Below are positions 23,201-30,665 of a stretch of DNA of 40,059 nucleotides, in pieces. A program made the position numbers and the translations under genes. Within the stretch, counting starts at the first letter, position 1. Each line of letters opens with the position of its first letter. Below the pieces are notes generated by a model. It was not told where the DNA came from, searched no databases, and worked only from the letters and a program-made list of their open reading frames with translations. Source of the DNA: Pirellulaceae bacterium (lineage in GTDB: Bacteria; Planctomycetota; Planctomycetia; Pirellulales; Pirellulaceae); the NCBI GenBank assembly GCA_028280445.1, contig JANQLU010000049.1:1-40059 (forward strand), written 5' to 3'.

Positions 23201-23355
23201 TTTCCAGATTCTTCGTCGGTCACACGGAAGTTCTGGTCGCGTTCACTTGGCAGAACTGTGATATTTGAAACTAGAACACCATATTTTTCTCGCAACAATT
23301 GCTGGGCTTGCGATGGACTGAAATCTGGTTTGTCGATGATACGTTCGGTAGACAA
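20263..23355 (-). CDS. APH-type kinase, M23-type peptidase and class III aminotransferase fusion
   Basis: A 1030-residue three-domain protein. Residues about 20-340 are an aminoglycoside-phosphotransferase-fold kinase, with a catalytic loop HNDANDYN (His211, Asp213, Asn218) and metal-binding IDFGD (Asp232). Residues about 435-545 are an M23-like metallopeptidase domain with all expected zinc ligands: HIGLD (His442, Asp446), YGHL (His498) and HLHF (His534, His536). Residues about 600-1025 are a class III PLP aminotransferase with NSGSEAND, SDEVQIGFGR and the Schiff-base Lys870 in MGKPIANGHP. The aminotransferase most resembles the AGXT2L phospho-lyases, and the human partners hydroxylysine kinase and phosphohydroxylysine phospho-lyase suggest a phosphorylate-then-eliminate pathway on an amino alcohol; that substrate is inference. 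The start is TTG at 23355 with no strong ribosome site. It is probably cytoplasmic, as no signal peptide is seen. Confidence 0.88.
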   Translation of the reverse strand: MSTERIIDKPDFSPSQAQQLLREKYGVLVSNITVLPSERDQNFRVTDEESGKSLVFKIANPGADPGLLQLQNEMLDHFHRDASAGGFRFPAVQQALNRQAIARYHDDEKEFVLRLVDYLPGRPIALFRPHDEALLQQFGKCLGQMTNRLQSFEHASARRVFDWDLSRASDVIESYQSMLVDSDRQLVEAYFGFYQKFVLPVKDEFRRSIIHNDANDYNVVIDSDNLSLGLIDFGDVVFSETVNELAIAAAYSMLSAKRPVESVGILTAAFHQQFPLTEAEMESVFPLACMRLCVSLCMSAKQSAESDDPYLMVTTQPARDLLNRLVNDDFELAIARIRAACGKGHFRNSASLLSFLADNRFADVMGTSIHSGNAEMVDLSVATSSDSQLSDKNAMQQYEDRLFQRLHSRGKQFAIGRYDEPRFCYLGDQFKTDDAANARTIHIGLDVFAPASSPVYCPLAGVVHSFQDNDLPFDYGPTIILEHHVSGLAEPFFTLYGHLSRQSLTNLSIGQRIESGEAFATLGSIDENGMWPAHLHFQIIQKMLGRVGDFPGVADPDQRELWRELCPDPNLILKMDQALLEQLEQSPSNDDIMTRRRNSISPSLSVSYQQPIQMVRGQGAYLFDAEGRNFLDMVNNVCHVGHANPTVANAIASQAARLNTNTRYLHQNLVRYAEQLCETLPDHLEVCFFVNSGSEANDLALRLARNFTQRESVICLDGAYHGHTASLIDISPYKFNSAGGRGCPATTYVAPMPDVYRGKFRVAGSLNERQQSATAHQQCAQQYVDDFENLVDSLVENGNLPAAVIAEPILSCGGQIVPPPGYLSGIFAKTRERGGVCISDEVQIGFGRVGETFWGFQLDDAVPDIVTMGKPIANGHPMGAVVTTREIADAFNNGMEYFNTFGGNPVSCAAGMAVLDFVQENRLQQHANSLGQYLVENLLELAAENPMIGDVRGKGLFCGIEFVVPESDRQPNPRAAKFVVNSLREDQILLSTDGPEENVIKIKPPLVIQRSDIELVLRRLQAAFRELPLI

Positions 23356-23646
23356 AACGGTTACTTCTGTTCAGAAACTTTTACTTGTTTACGGGATATG
23401 AGACTCTGTCAAAAGCCACAGGGCAATTTTTTTAAATTTTTTGAAAATTCTTGGCAATTTTTTAGGGCCGATGGAAACTCGGCACAATTTCGATGGAACG
23501 AAACACGGCCTCAGTTTGTCAATCATTTACAGCAAGTTTGAAAATATTTTGTGCTTGCTATTGCGACAGGCAAAGTGGCACAAGATAATTAAAACTCAAA
23601 TCGCCCACATTATGGGAACCAACTTTTTTAGTAGGAGCAAATCGCA

Positions 23647-25008
23647 ATGAAGCGACTAGCAGCTTTGATCCCTTGTATTGCCGCCCTTGGCATGATTCTC
23701 GCCGCCCCAATTTCAGCAGACGAGAAAGACAAAGACAAAAAAGAAAAAACCAAAGAACTTGTTGCCTCGCACAAACAGGTCTCCACCATCGATGTTTGTA
23801 AAGATAACAAACGGTTGGGACTAAACGCGTTCTGCCTGGACTCCAGCGGAAATATCTTGGCCGCAGTCGGACAGTCAGTCGCCGTCTATGGCCGCACGAA
23901 AGAAAGCTCAATGAAGCTGGAACGCGGCGTTCGAGTTTTCAACAAAGACGGTGAAAAAATTGCCACTTGGCCTTTGGAATTCACTCCACAAGCCATCGGG
24001 TTCGGTCCGGACAACCACGTCTACGTTGGCGGCGAAGGAAAGATCGCCAAACTGGATCGCAACGGCAAAGTCTTGAAAATGGTTGATGCTCCCAACCTCG
24101 GCAACCGTGAAGAGTTGATCAAAAAACTGAAAGCCGAACACATCAAACGTCAAAAATCGCTCAAGAAAACTTATGAGCGTTTGGTCAAAACCAGCGAGAA
24201 AAATGTTGATTCAACCAAAGACAAAATTGCTAAACTTGAAAAGCAAATCGAAGAAATCGATGACGAAGACGAAGACGCCGAAGCAGAAGCTAAAAAGCTG
24301 AATCGTCGACTCAAAACATACAAACGACAGCTCTCTAGCTACGAGCGTTCGCTCAAGGCTTACAAGCGTTATATCGCGAACACGAAAAACACTGAAATGA
24401 GCGAAGCGCAAGTCGAACAAATGATTTTGCGAAAATCAAAAATCTCGTCGATCAGTGCAACCAACGAAGGCGTGTTTGTCGCATGCCAAGCGACCGAAGG
24501 CTACGGATTTGACGTTTGGCGAACCGACAACTCGTTTGAAAACGCCAAAAAGGTCGTCAAAAACTTGTCCGGTTGCTGTGGACAAATGGATGTTCAAACT
24601 CGAGCTGACGGCATCTACGTTGCCGAAAACTCTCGACACCGAGTGGTCCACTACGGATTCGATGGCAAAAAAATCCATTCGTTCGGAAAACGCGACGCCA
24701 AAGGCAAAAAAGGGTTTGGCAGCTGCTGTAACCCCATGAACGTGTGCTTCTGCAAAGATAATTTGATCCTGACTGCCGAGTCAGGCACTGGACGAATTAT
24801 GCAGTTCAACACCAAAGGCGAGCGCGTTGGCTTGATCGGCAACGGCAAAATCACTGGCGGATGCAAAAACGTCGCGGTTCACGCAACCCACGACCTCAGC
24901 ACCGTCTATATGCTCGATTTGACTGGCCGAAAAATCTGCGTTCTGAGACCTCGTAAAGAGACAGAAACATCTGCCGAAAAATCCGAAGGTGAAAAAGACG
25001 AAAAATAG
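23647..25008 (+). CDS. secreted NHL-like propeller protein with coiled-coil insertion and paired cysteines
   Basis: A 453-residue protein; AGGAG lies 9 bases before the ATG. Residues 1-24 are a signal peptide (cut near ISADEK). Residues about 45-150 and 265-435 are beta-propeller-like strands of NHL type (GFGPDNHVYVGG, GIYVAENSRHRVVHY). Between them residues about 153-262 form a long charged coiled coil (KLEKQIEEIDDEDEDAEAEA). In the second part, successive blades begin SGCCGQMDV, GSCCNPMNV and GGCKNVAV, so cysteines fall at the same blade position (310-311, 360-361, 406). These could form disulfides or a metal site. The C-terminus is a Glu/Lys-rich tail. It is followed by its own terminator. 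The family is inferred from motifs and the function is unknown. Confidence 0.82.
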   Translation: MKRLAALIPCIAALGMILAAPISADEKDKDKKEKTKELVASHKQVSTIDVCKDNKRLGLNAFCLDSSGNILAAVGQSVAVYGRTKESSMKLERGVRVFNKDGEKIATWPLEFTPQAIGFGPDNHVYVGGEGKIAKLDRNGKVLKMVDAPNLGNREELIKKLKAEHIKRQKSLKKTYERLVKTSEKNVDSTKDKIAKLEKQIEEIDDEDEDAEAEAKKLNRRLKTYKRQLSSYERSLKAYKRYIANTKNTEMSEAQVEQMILRKSKISSISATNEGVFVACQATEGYGFDVWRTDNSFENAKKVVKNLSGCCGQMDVQTRADGIYVAENSRHRVVHYGFDGKKIHSFGKRDAKGKKGFGSCCNPMNVCFCKDNLILTAESGTGRIMQFNTKGERVGLIGNGKITGGCKNVAVHATHDLSTVYMLDLTGRKICVLRPRKETETSAEKSEGEKDEK

Positions 25009-25032
25009 ATTTTTCGTCCTCAAAAAAAACAC

Positions 25033-25064
25033 AATGGCGGGTGAAAATTCCCCGCCATTTTTTA
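25033..25064 (+). terminator. rho-independent terminator of the propeller gene
   Basis: AATGGCGGG and CCCGCCATT form a perfect 9-bp stem around a 9-base loop, followed by TTTT. It starts 24 bases after the stop codon at 25008. Confidence 0.85.
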
Positions 25065-25069
25065 TGCGC

Positions 25070-25249
25070 CGGGAGGGCGAGGCTCCTGCCGAGCCGAATA
25101 GAGACGAATTCCTATCCCTGACACCATTGTGAGCGGCAAGGCGCTGGCCGCCGGTACGTTGATGATTCGTACAGACCGCTGGCGCTTAGAACCGGCGGCC
25201 AGCGCCTTGCCGCTCACAGAATCCGGCTCGGCGGGAGCCTCGCCCTCCC
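25070..25249. repeat. nested palindromic repeat element, copy 2
   Basis: Outer arms 25070-25095 and 25225-25249 match copy 1, with a single difference between the two arms. The inner arms 25129-25155 and 25191-25217 are a perfect 27-bp inverted pair (GTGAGCGGCAAGGCGCTGGC...). This is the most intact member. It accounts for most of the 387-base stretch between the propeller and TPR genes. Confidence 0.9.
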
Positions 25250-25395
25250 TTCGCTAGCAATCACCCCGTCTTCTAAAACTGGCATTTGTCGTCCGGTCCA
25301 GCTGTGTTCAAATAATTTGGCACTACCGGCGCGTGCCCACAAAATGGAATTCCGTCAACGCGCTGTTTCATGGTTTAAAGGTAAGGAAACCGGAC

Positions 25396-26847
25396 ATGAA
25401 ACCAATTCAGTCTATCTGGCGATGGCAAACCACAATTTTTCTATTGCCTTGTTTATGTTTTGTTGGCTGCAGCAAAAAATCAGAACAAGCGGACCAAGAT
25501 GACGTCGATACCGTTTTATCGGACGCCGCCAAAGGCGACCAACAAAAACCAGCGCAGCCCGACCAGCACAAACCGGTCTCAGTTGCGGAAGCTAACAAAT
25601 TTCAGCAAAGCGAATTTGCATCGCGCGTCCAGAAACTAACAGGCCAGGCAAACGCGGCCGAAGCCAAATTCGATTTCAAAACAGCACTCGAACACTGGGA
25701 CGAAGTCTACAAAATTGTTTCCAAACGATTCGGAGAAAAAGCCTGGCAAACCACCAATGTCCGTCTGGCGATCAAAACCGCCCGCCAACAATCCAAATTC
25801 GACAACTCGCAGCGTCGCGTCCTGCAAACGATCTCACAACTCCAACAAAAAACAGCCACCGCACTGCGGACCAAAGACAACAACGAGGCTTACCAAAGTT
25901 GTCATCAAGCGTCGCAACTCACCAAGTCGCTGTTTGGAAGCCAGTCGTATCTCTACGCCCGGATGCAAAATCAATTGGCTCATATTGCTGCACTCAATCG
26001 TCAACCGGAACTCGCACTTTCGTTTTACGAGGCAGCGCTAAGTATTCTCAAAGCAGAAATGGGCAATATTCATCCCGAAGTTGAAAGCACGACATTTTCA
26101 ATCGGGCAAACTTACCAACGAATGGGCAATGCCAAAAAATCCATTTCCTATTTGGCCGACTCGGTCAACCAATCCCGTCAGGTCTGGGGAGAGTTGCATT
26201 TGATTTATGCCACGCGAACTCACGATCTGGGCGTCGCCTATCACCAAACAAAAAACTATGAACAGGCTTTGAAATTCCTCAACATCTCGCGGCAAATCCG
26301 CATGAAGCAATTGGGAAACGATCATCCACAACTAGCGCATAACCTCCGCAATCTCGGAGTCGTCTACCAGGATCAAATGCTCTATACCAAATCCACCATG
26401 TACTATGACGCCGCTTGTAAGATTTTCATGTCCCGGCTTGGCCCAGAAAATCCGTTTACCATGGATTGCCAAACAAAACTGGCTGTCGTCCTCACCATGC
26501 TCAAGGAATATCCCAAAAGCGAAGCCATCCTGACGCAATTGGCCGAGACACAAAAAAAATTGTGGCCCAACAACCCAATTTATGCCCAAACCTTGTTCCG
26601 CCTGGCAACCGTTCAAAGTTACCAGGCAAAATACAAACAAGCCGAACCGCTGTTCAAACAGGCGCTTACCATCCAAACCAAAGAACTGGGTGATCGTCAT
26701 AGTGAAACACAAAAAACCATCGATCTCTACGCGACGCTGCTGACGCGGACCGGTCGTGAATCTCAAGCCAAACAACTTCGAGCCGGCGTTCGCACTGCTG
26801 GAAATTTCGAAGACGAAAAACAGTTTCAGCCTCGATTCAAAAAATAA
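25396..26847 (+). CDS. TPR-repeat lipoprotein
   Basis: A 483-residue protein. The ATG at 25396 is chosen over the frame opening at 25333 because AAGGA lies 8 bases upstream and the protein then starts with a lipoprotein signal ending CFVGC (Cys25). Residues about 75-480 contain kinesin-light-chain-like tetratricopeptide repeats spaced about 42 residues apart (for example LAHIAALNRQPELALSFYEAAL, TLFRLATVQSYQAKYKQAEPLF, LAHNLRNLGVVYQDQ). These would form a protein-binding superhelix in the periplasm. The region before them is Gln/Asp/Lys-rich and likely disordered. The stop codon overlaps the start of a shared terminator. No enzymatic domain is seen. Confidence 0.88.
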   Translation: MKPIQSIWRWQTTIFLLPCLCFVGCSKKSEQADQDDVDTVLSDAAKGDQQKPAQPDQHKPVSVAEANKFQQSEFASRVQKLTGQANAAEAKFDFKTALEHWDEVYKIVSKRFGEKAWQTTNVRLAIKTARQQSKFDNSQRRVLQTISQLQQKTATALRTKDNNEAYQSCHQASQLTKSLFGSQSYLYARMQNQLAHIAALNRQPELALSFYEAALSILKAEMGNIHPEVESTTFSIGQTYQRMGNAKKSISYLADSVNQSRQVWGELHLIYATRTHDLGVAYHQTKNYEQALKFLNISRQIRMKQLGNDHPQLAHNLRNLGVVYQDQMLYTKSTMYYDAACKIFMSRLGPENPFTMDCQTKLAVVLTMLKEYPKSEAILTQLAETQKKLWPNNPIYAQTLFRLATVQSYQAKYKQAEPLFKQALTIQTKELGDRHSETQKTIDLYATLLTRTGRESQAKQLRAGVRTAGNFEDEKQFQPRFKK

Positions 26848-26886
26848 AAACCTCGCAGCGGTTCAATCCGTTGCGAGGTTTTTTTA
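26846..26886. terminator. bidirectional terminator between convergent genes
   Basis: AACCTCGCAGCGG and CCGTTGCGAGGTT form a 13-bp stem (one G-T pair), flanked by an A run on the left and a T run on the right. It should therefore stop both the TPR gene (plus) and, read on the minus strand, the beta-helix gene. Confidence 0.85.
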
Positions 26887-26912
26887 ACCATGATCTCCAG
26901 TGATCGTTGACA

Positions 26913-29900
26913 CTATGGCAGTGGTGGGAATCCAGCGGCTGTAAATGCTGCTTCCTCAGTGACGATCGCTGGCAAACAAACCGTGCTAAAGGTTCCAATT
27001 GTCAGTGGCCCAACGTTGTTGATATTGGGTGAGTTTGTCAGACCATCGAGTTCGACGATGAAGTTGGCAGCCAAACCACCGTTGGTCAACAATGTACCGT
27101 TTCCGTTAAAGAAGTTGTTGGTCATTGCCAAGCAAACATTTCCACCTGCACCTTGGTTTTGAACCAGGATTTGGAGCAACGTAGCATTGATGATCGGATC
27201 GTCTGCAGGATCTTCACCGAAGTCGTTGCCGGTCGCAGAGTTGCCATCGAGGAACAGATTCATGCTGCCCGTTCCCGTCAGGTTGGCCTGCAGACCTTGA
27301 TCTGCACTCAAGGTGATCAAGTTGTTGACAATTCGAGCGTCAATTCGACTGGCGCCGTTTCCTGTGATCAGGATTCCATCAAAGAATGGCAGGACGTTGG
27401 TCGCACCACCACCGGCACCGGCGTTGCTGATCGTGTTGCCTTCGATGTTCATCAGGAAATGAGCATCGTTGTTCGCTGTCAACACCATTCCACCGGCATC
27501 GAATGGACCAGCCGCATTACCAATAATGTTGTTTTGAATGTTAACCCGCGTTCGGTTGTCGATCGGGCCACCATTGTTAGCGTTGGCTGTAATGTTGATG
27601 CCAACGTTACCAACGATCGTCGGTGCAACGGCAAACGTGTTGTTGGTGATCGAGATGTCGGTAAACGTGTCCGGTCCAGTCGTTGCCACAACACCATTGC
27701 TCGCCAAGTTGGAAAACTGGTTGTTGTTCATGACGAATCGGTTGATTCGTGCAGCACCAACGCCGTTTCCGTCGTTGTTGAAGCTCAACACGGCAACCGA
27801 ACCGCTGATCGTATCCGCAGCAACATTTTGCATCGTCGTTCGCAACACACCGTCGTCGGTGGATGACGCTCGGATCCATGCTCCACCTGTTCCCGGTGCA
27901 ATTTGGTTGCCTCCCAGGTCAAATGTTGCATTGGTCGTAATATTTTGGATCAACACATCCAGAGAAGCCAGAACACCGCCGTTATTGTTACCAACAATCA
28001 GCTCGATGTTGTCACCCGCACCGGCCAGTCCGTTGCCGTCCATCACCAGTGGAGCGAAATTGTTCAGGATCTGTGCGGTATGAGTCGCACCGGATGTTGA
28101 AATCAGTCGAATACCTTCGGAGTTGTGGTAGCTGATCGCCAGGTTGTCAACGATGTTCGTGGTCAGGTTGGTACCTGCACCATCGGCCACCGCTCGAATA
28201 CCCAAACCGGCTGTCGTGATGACCAGGTTGCCATCGTGCTGGCCGCCAATCGTGCTGTTGGTAATGGTCACGCGTTGAACGGCTCCAGGATCGTTTAACA
28301 GGATATCGATACCTGCTCCACCACCGATTCCGTTGTTCAGGAAATTGCTGGTGGTCACGACACTCGTGGTTCCGATAAATGTTTGAGTTCCAGCAGCCGT
28401 GTTTCTCACGTTGACCAGTTGCAAACCGCCACCATTGTTTTGAGTGATCTGGCTGTCAAAGAACAGTGCGTTTCCATCAAAGTCATTAACGACAATACCA
28501 AACCCGATGTTGTTGCCGATCGTCGGAGTGTTAAACGCCAATGTCGCTACGGCAGCACCGGTGTTTTTGAATCTCAACAGCTCAACACCGTCATCCGCGT
28601 TGTTGTTGGCAACAATGTTGGTAAACGTAAATGTCGTTCCGTCGTAATCTTCGATGTGGATACCATCGCGACCGTTGTTGCTCGCGGTGATCGTGTTAAA
28701 CAGGAAGATAGAACTTGGATCACAAGCATTGTCGATAAACAGACCATCGCGACCGTTAAACGTTGAGTTAATTCGCTGGAATGTCCAGTTGCCGGTGATT
28801 CCGTCCAGATGAATACCATCCTGGATCGCGCCAGTGATGTTGACATCCTCAATCGTTCCGTTGTTGATCGTGCTTCCAACACCACCGGTATGTCCAATGC
28901 CGTTGATCATGCCAGGATTGTCGTTGTTGATTTGGAATCCACGGACAACATTGTCGTTAGCCAGTGTGACCGCGTGGGGTGCACCACTGATGACTGGCGT
29001 ATTTCCGTCAACAGCGTTTGGCAATCGGAACAGTCCACCGATGGTTGGGATCAGATGTTCGACACCGTCGCCCAACAGGAACTGTCGATCTTTGAGAACG
29101 ATGCCTGTGGTGTAACCTGTCGATGTTCCGTCTCCTTCGTTAACAAAAATGATATCGTCGGTGACCGATGCCGCTTGAGCCGCCGCCAGGGTTGAAAACG
29201 GGCTTTCAAACGTACCCGCTCCGCCTGCGGCTGCTGTGTTGTTGACATGAATTACGTTGTAAGGCAATCCCGTATCAGGATCGATGACGGCGATAAAATC
29301 TTGTTGATAGCGGACGATGTGATCGCTACGAATCGTTGGGTCCAAATCGTTTCCAACAAATGAGTATTCTGTTCCTCGTGCATTGCCGCCCATCAGGTAG
29401 GTCATTTGGATGATTCCGGTTGTGTCAAACCGATCATCATGAGTCAGTTGGAAATTGAAGATCGCTCCTCGAAGCGGTTGAATACCCAATCCGACTCGGA
29501 TACCGGCAAACTGATCGATCAGATCTGATTCATAAGAGTATCCACCGATCTCAAGCGAGCCGTTCAAAAAGCCCAATTGGTCTGGTCGAATCCGCAAGGT
29601 TGTATCAACACCACCCAGGGCCGAATCGATGCCCGCTTGCTGAACAATCAGATTTCCAAAAAAGCCACCAGTGGTACCCAATTGGAAATCGGTGGTCGCT
29701 AGCGGTGCGTAAAAGTTGGTCGAGTGTAAAATGCGTCGTGTCTTGATCGTCAGGTTACCACCGACTGATCGGAAGGTGTGAGCAAAAGCACCTTGCTCGT
29801 CACCGTCCCAGTCAAACCAGAAACCCGTTGAAACGTCGGCACCAGCGGATTGGAGAGTGAAATTCCGCATGATCCCCAAGTTGACAAAACCATTGCCGCT

Positions 29901-30233
29901 TTCGACGCTGACATGTCCGCGGGCCTCAAACAACCAGCGGCCGTCGATGATGTCTTCACCGAGGCGATTTTTAAAGCCGATTGTCGCGTACGAACCGCTG
30001 TAGCCCAATCCTCGGTCAGCCGCCGTAAAACCAACCCAGATGCGGCCTGGCATCCAATGTAAAATATCAGCCGACAAAGGCGATGTCCCCTGGCCGAATC
30101 CCACGCCATTTGCCGTTGGGCCGAAAATTCCGTCTGACACGGAATTCACTATTTGAGCATTCCCCAAATGACCGGCACCGGTTATCAACATTGCCACGGC
30201 AATACTTGTTATGCAACGGACCATTGTCTTCAT
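26913..30233 (-). CDS. surface protein with barrel-like N-terminus and parallel beta-helix
   Basis: A 1106-residue secreted protein; GGGAG lies 6 bases before the ATG at 30233. Residues 1-26 are a signal peptide (cut near GNAQIV). Residues about 40-320 alternate aromatic and polar residues in strand-like patterns (RIWVGFTAADRGLGYSG, FWFDWDGDEQGAFAHTF) and resemble the barrel of inverse autotransporters. Residues about 335-1080 hold many parallel-beta-helix rungs with Asn ladders (TNIVANNNADDGVELL, INGIGHTGGVGSTINNGTI), opening with HVNNTAAAGGAGTFESPFSTLAAAQ, the usual start of such helices. It is plausibly an outer-membrane protein displaying an adhesin or carbohydrate-acting fibre; catalytic residues were not identified. 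The barrel assignment is inference and the beta-helix is well supported. It is transcribed alone. Confidence 0.85.
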   Translation of the reverse strand: MKTMVRCITSIAVAMLITGAGHLGNAQIVNSVSDGIFGPTANGVGFGQGTSPLSADILHWMPGRIWVGFTAADRGLGYSGSYATIGFKNRLGEDIIDGRWLFEARGHVSVESGNGFVNLGIMRNFTLQSAGADVSTGFWFDWDGDEQGAFAHTFRSVGGNLTIKTRRILHSTNFYAPLATTDFQLGTTGGFFGNLIVQQAGIDSALGGVDTTLRIRPDQLGFLNGSLEIGGYSYESDLIDQFAGIRVGLGIQPLRGAIFNFQLTHDDRFDTTGIIQMTYLMGGNARGTEYSFVGNDLDPTIRSDHIVRYQQDFIAVIDPDTGLPYNVIHVNNTAAAGGAGTFESPFSTLAAAQAASVTDDIIFVNEGDGTSTGYTTGIVLKDRQFLLGDGVEHLIPTIGGLFRLPNAVDGNTPVISGAPHAVTLANDNVVRGFQINNDNPGMINGIGHTGGVGSTINNGTIEDVNITGAIQDGIHLDGITGNWTFQRINSTFNGRDGLFIDNACDPSSIFLFNTITASNNGRDGIHIEDYDGTTFTFTNIVANNNADDGVELLRFKNTGAAVATLAFNTPTIGNNIGFGIVVNDFDGNALFFDSQITQNNGGGLQLVNVRNTAAGTQTFIGTTSVVTTSNFLNNGIGGGAGIDILLNDPGAVQRVTITNSTIGGQHDGNLVITTAGLGIRAVADGAGTNLTTNIVDNLAISYHNSEGIRLISTSGATHTAQILNNFAPLVMDGNGLAGAGDNIELIVGNNNGGVLASLDVLIQNITTNATFDLGGNQIAPGTGGAWIRASSTDDGVLRTTMQNVAADTISGSVAVLSFNNDGNGVGAARINRFVMNNNQFSNLASNGVVATTGPDTFTDISITNNTFAVAPTIVGNVGINITANANNGGPIDNRTRVNIQNNIIGNAAGPFDAGGMVLTANNDAHFLMNIEGNTISNAGAGGGATNVLPFFDGILITGNGASRIDARIVNNLITLSADQGLQANLTGTGSMNLFLDGNSATGNDFGEDPADDPIINATLLQILVQNQGAGGNVCLAMTNNFFNGNGTLLTNGGLAANFIVELDGLTNSPNINNVGPLTIGTFSTVCLPAIVTEEAAFTAAGFPPLP

Positions 30234-30665
30234 CAGCGTCTCCCACGCTCATCAATTTGCATTTGAACTGTTTGCCAGCACCGAGCCGCAAACAGACTTA
30301 CACGCGCCCGCAAAACAGGTACATGTGATAGAAATGATCGACATTGACTGGACAAACTCATTAGTAATTTCGCTACGATCGAAATAAAACGCAAAGTTTC
30401 ACACAGATCGATCGACCGCTAGCGTGATTCTGAAAGCAATCTTGGCACTTTCAACAGATTTGGAGCCGTTCGGGAGTGCGAATTTGGGAGGGCGCTTTTG
30501 GGAGGGCGAGGCTCCTGCCGAGCCGCGGGTAGGGAAATGCCAAGGGAAAACGTCGACTTGGCACGGATTGCTTACGGCGCTTCGGGTTGTTTTTGGCTCG
30601 GCGGGAGCCTCGCCCTCCCGAACGGCCCTTCTGAACGGTCCTCACAGCGCCCTCGCGGCGCAATA
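30234..30665. other. 432-bp intergenic region with a palindromic element
   Basis: It lies between tyrS (which ends at 30666) and the beta-helix gene (which starts at 30233), both on the minus strand. The element at 30500-30620 fills the tyrS-proximal part, and the promoter of the beta-helix gene should lie in about 30240-30480. Open frames here contain GSAGASPS-type peptides, which are the repeat arm translated and not genes. Confidence 0.7.
30500..30620. repeat. palindromic repeat element, copy 3 (short form)
   Basis: Outer arms 30500-30524 and 30595-30620 match copies 1 and 2, but the interior is unrelated and lacks the inner inverted pair, so only the ends are conserved. An extra partial arm (TTGGGAGGGCG) precedes it at 30484-30494, suggesting a nested or repeated insertion. 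It lies just past the tyrS stop. Confidence 0.85.
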
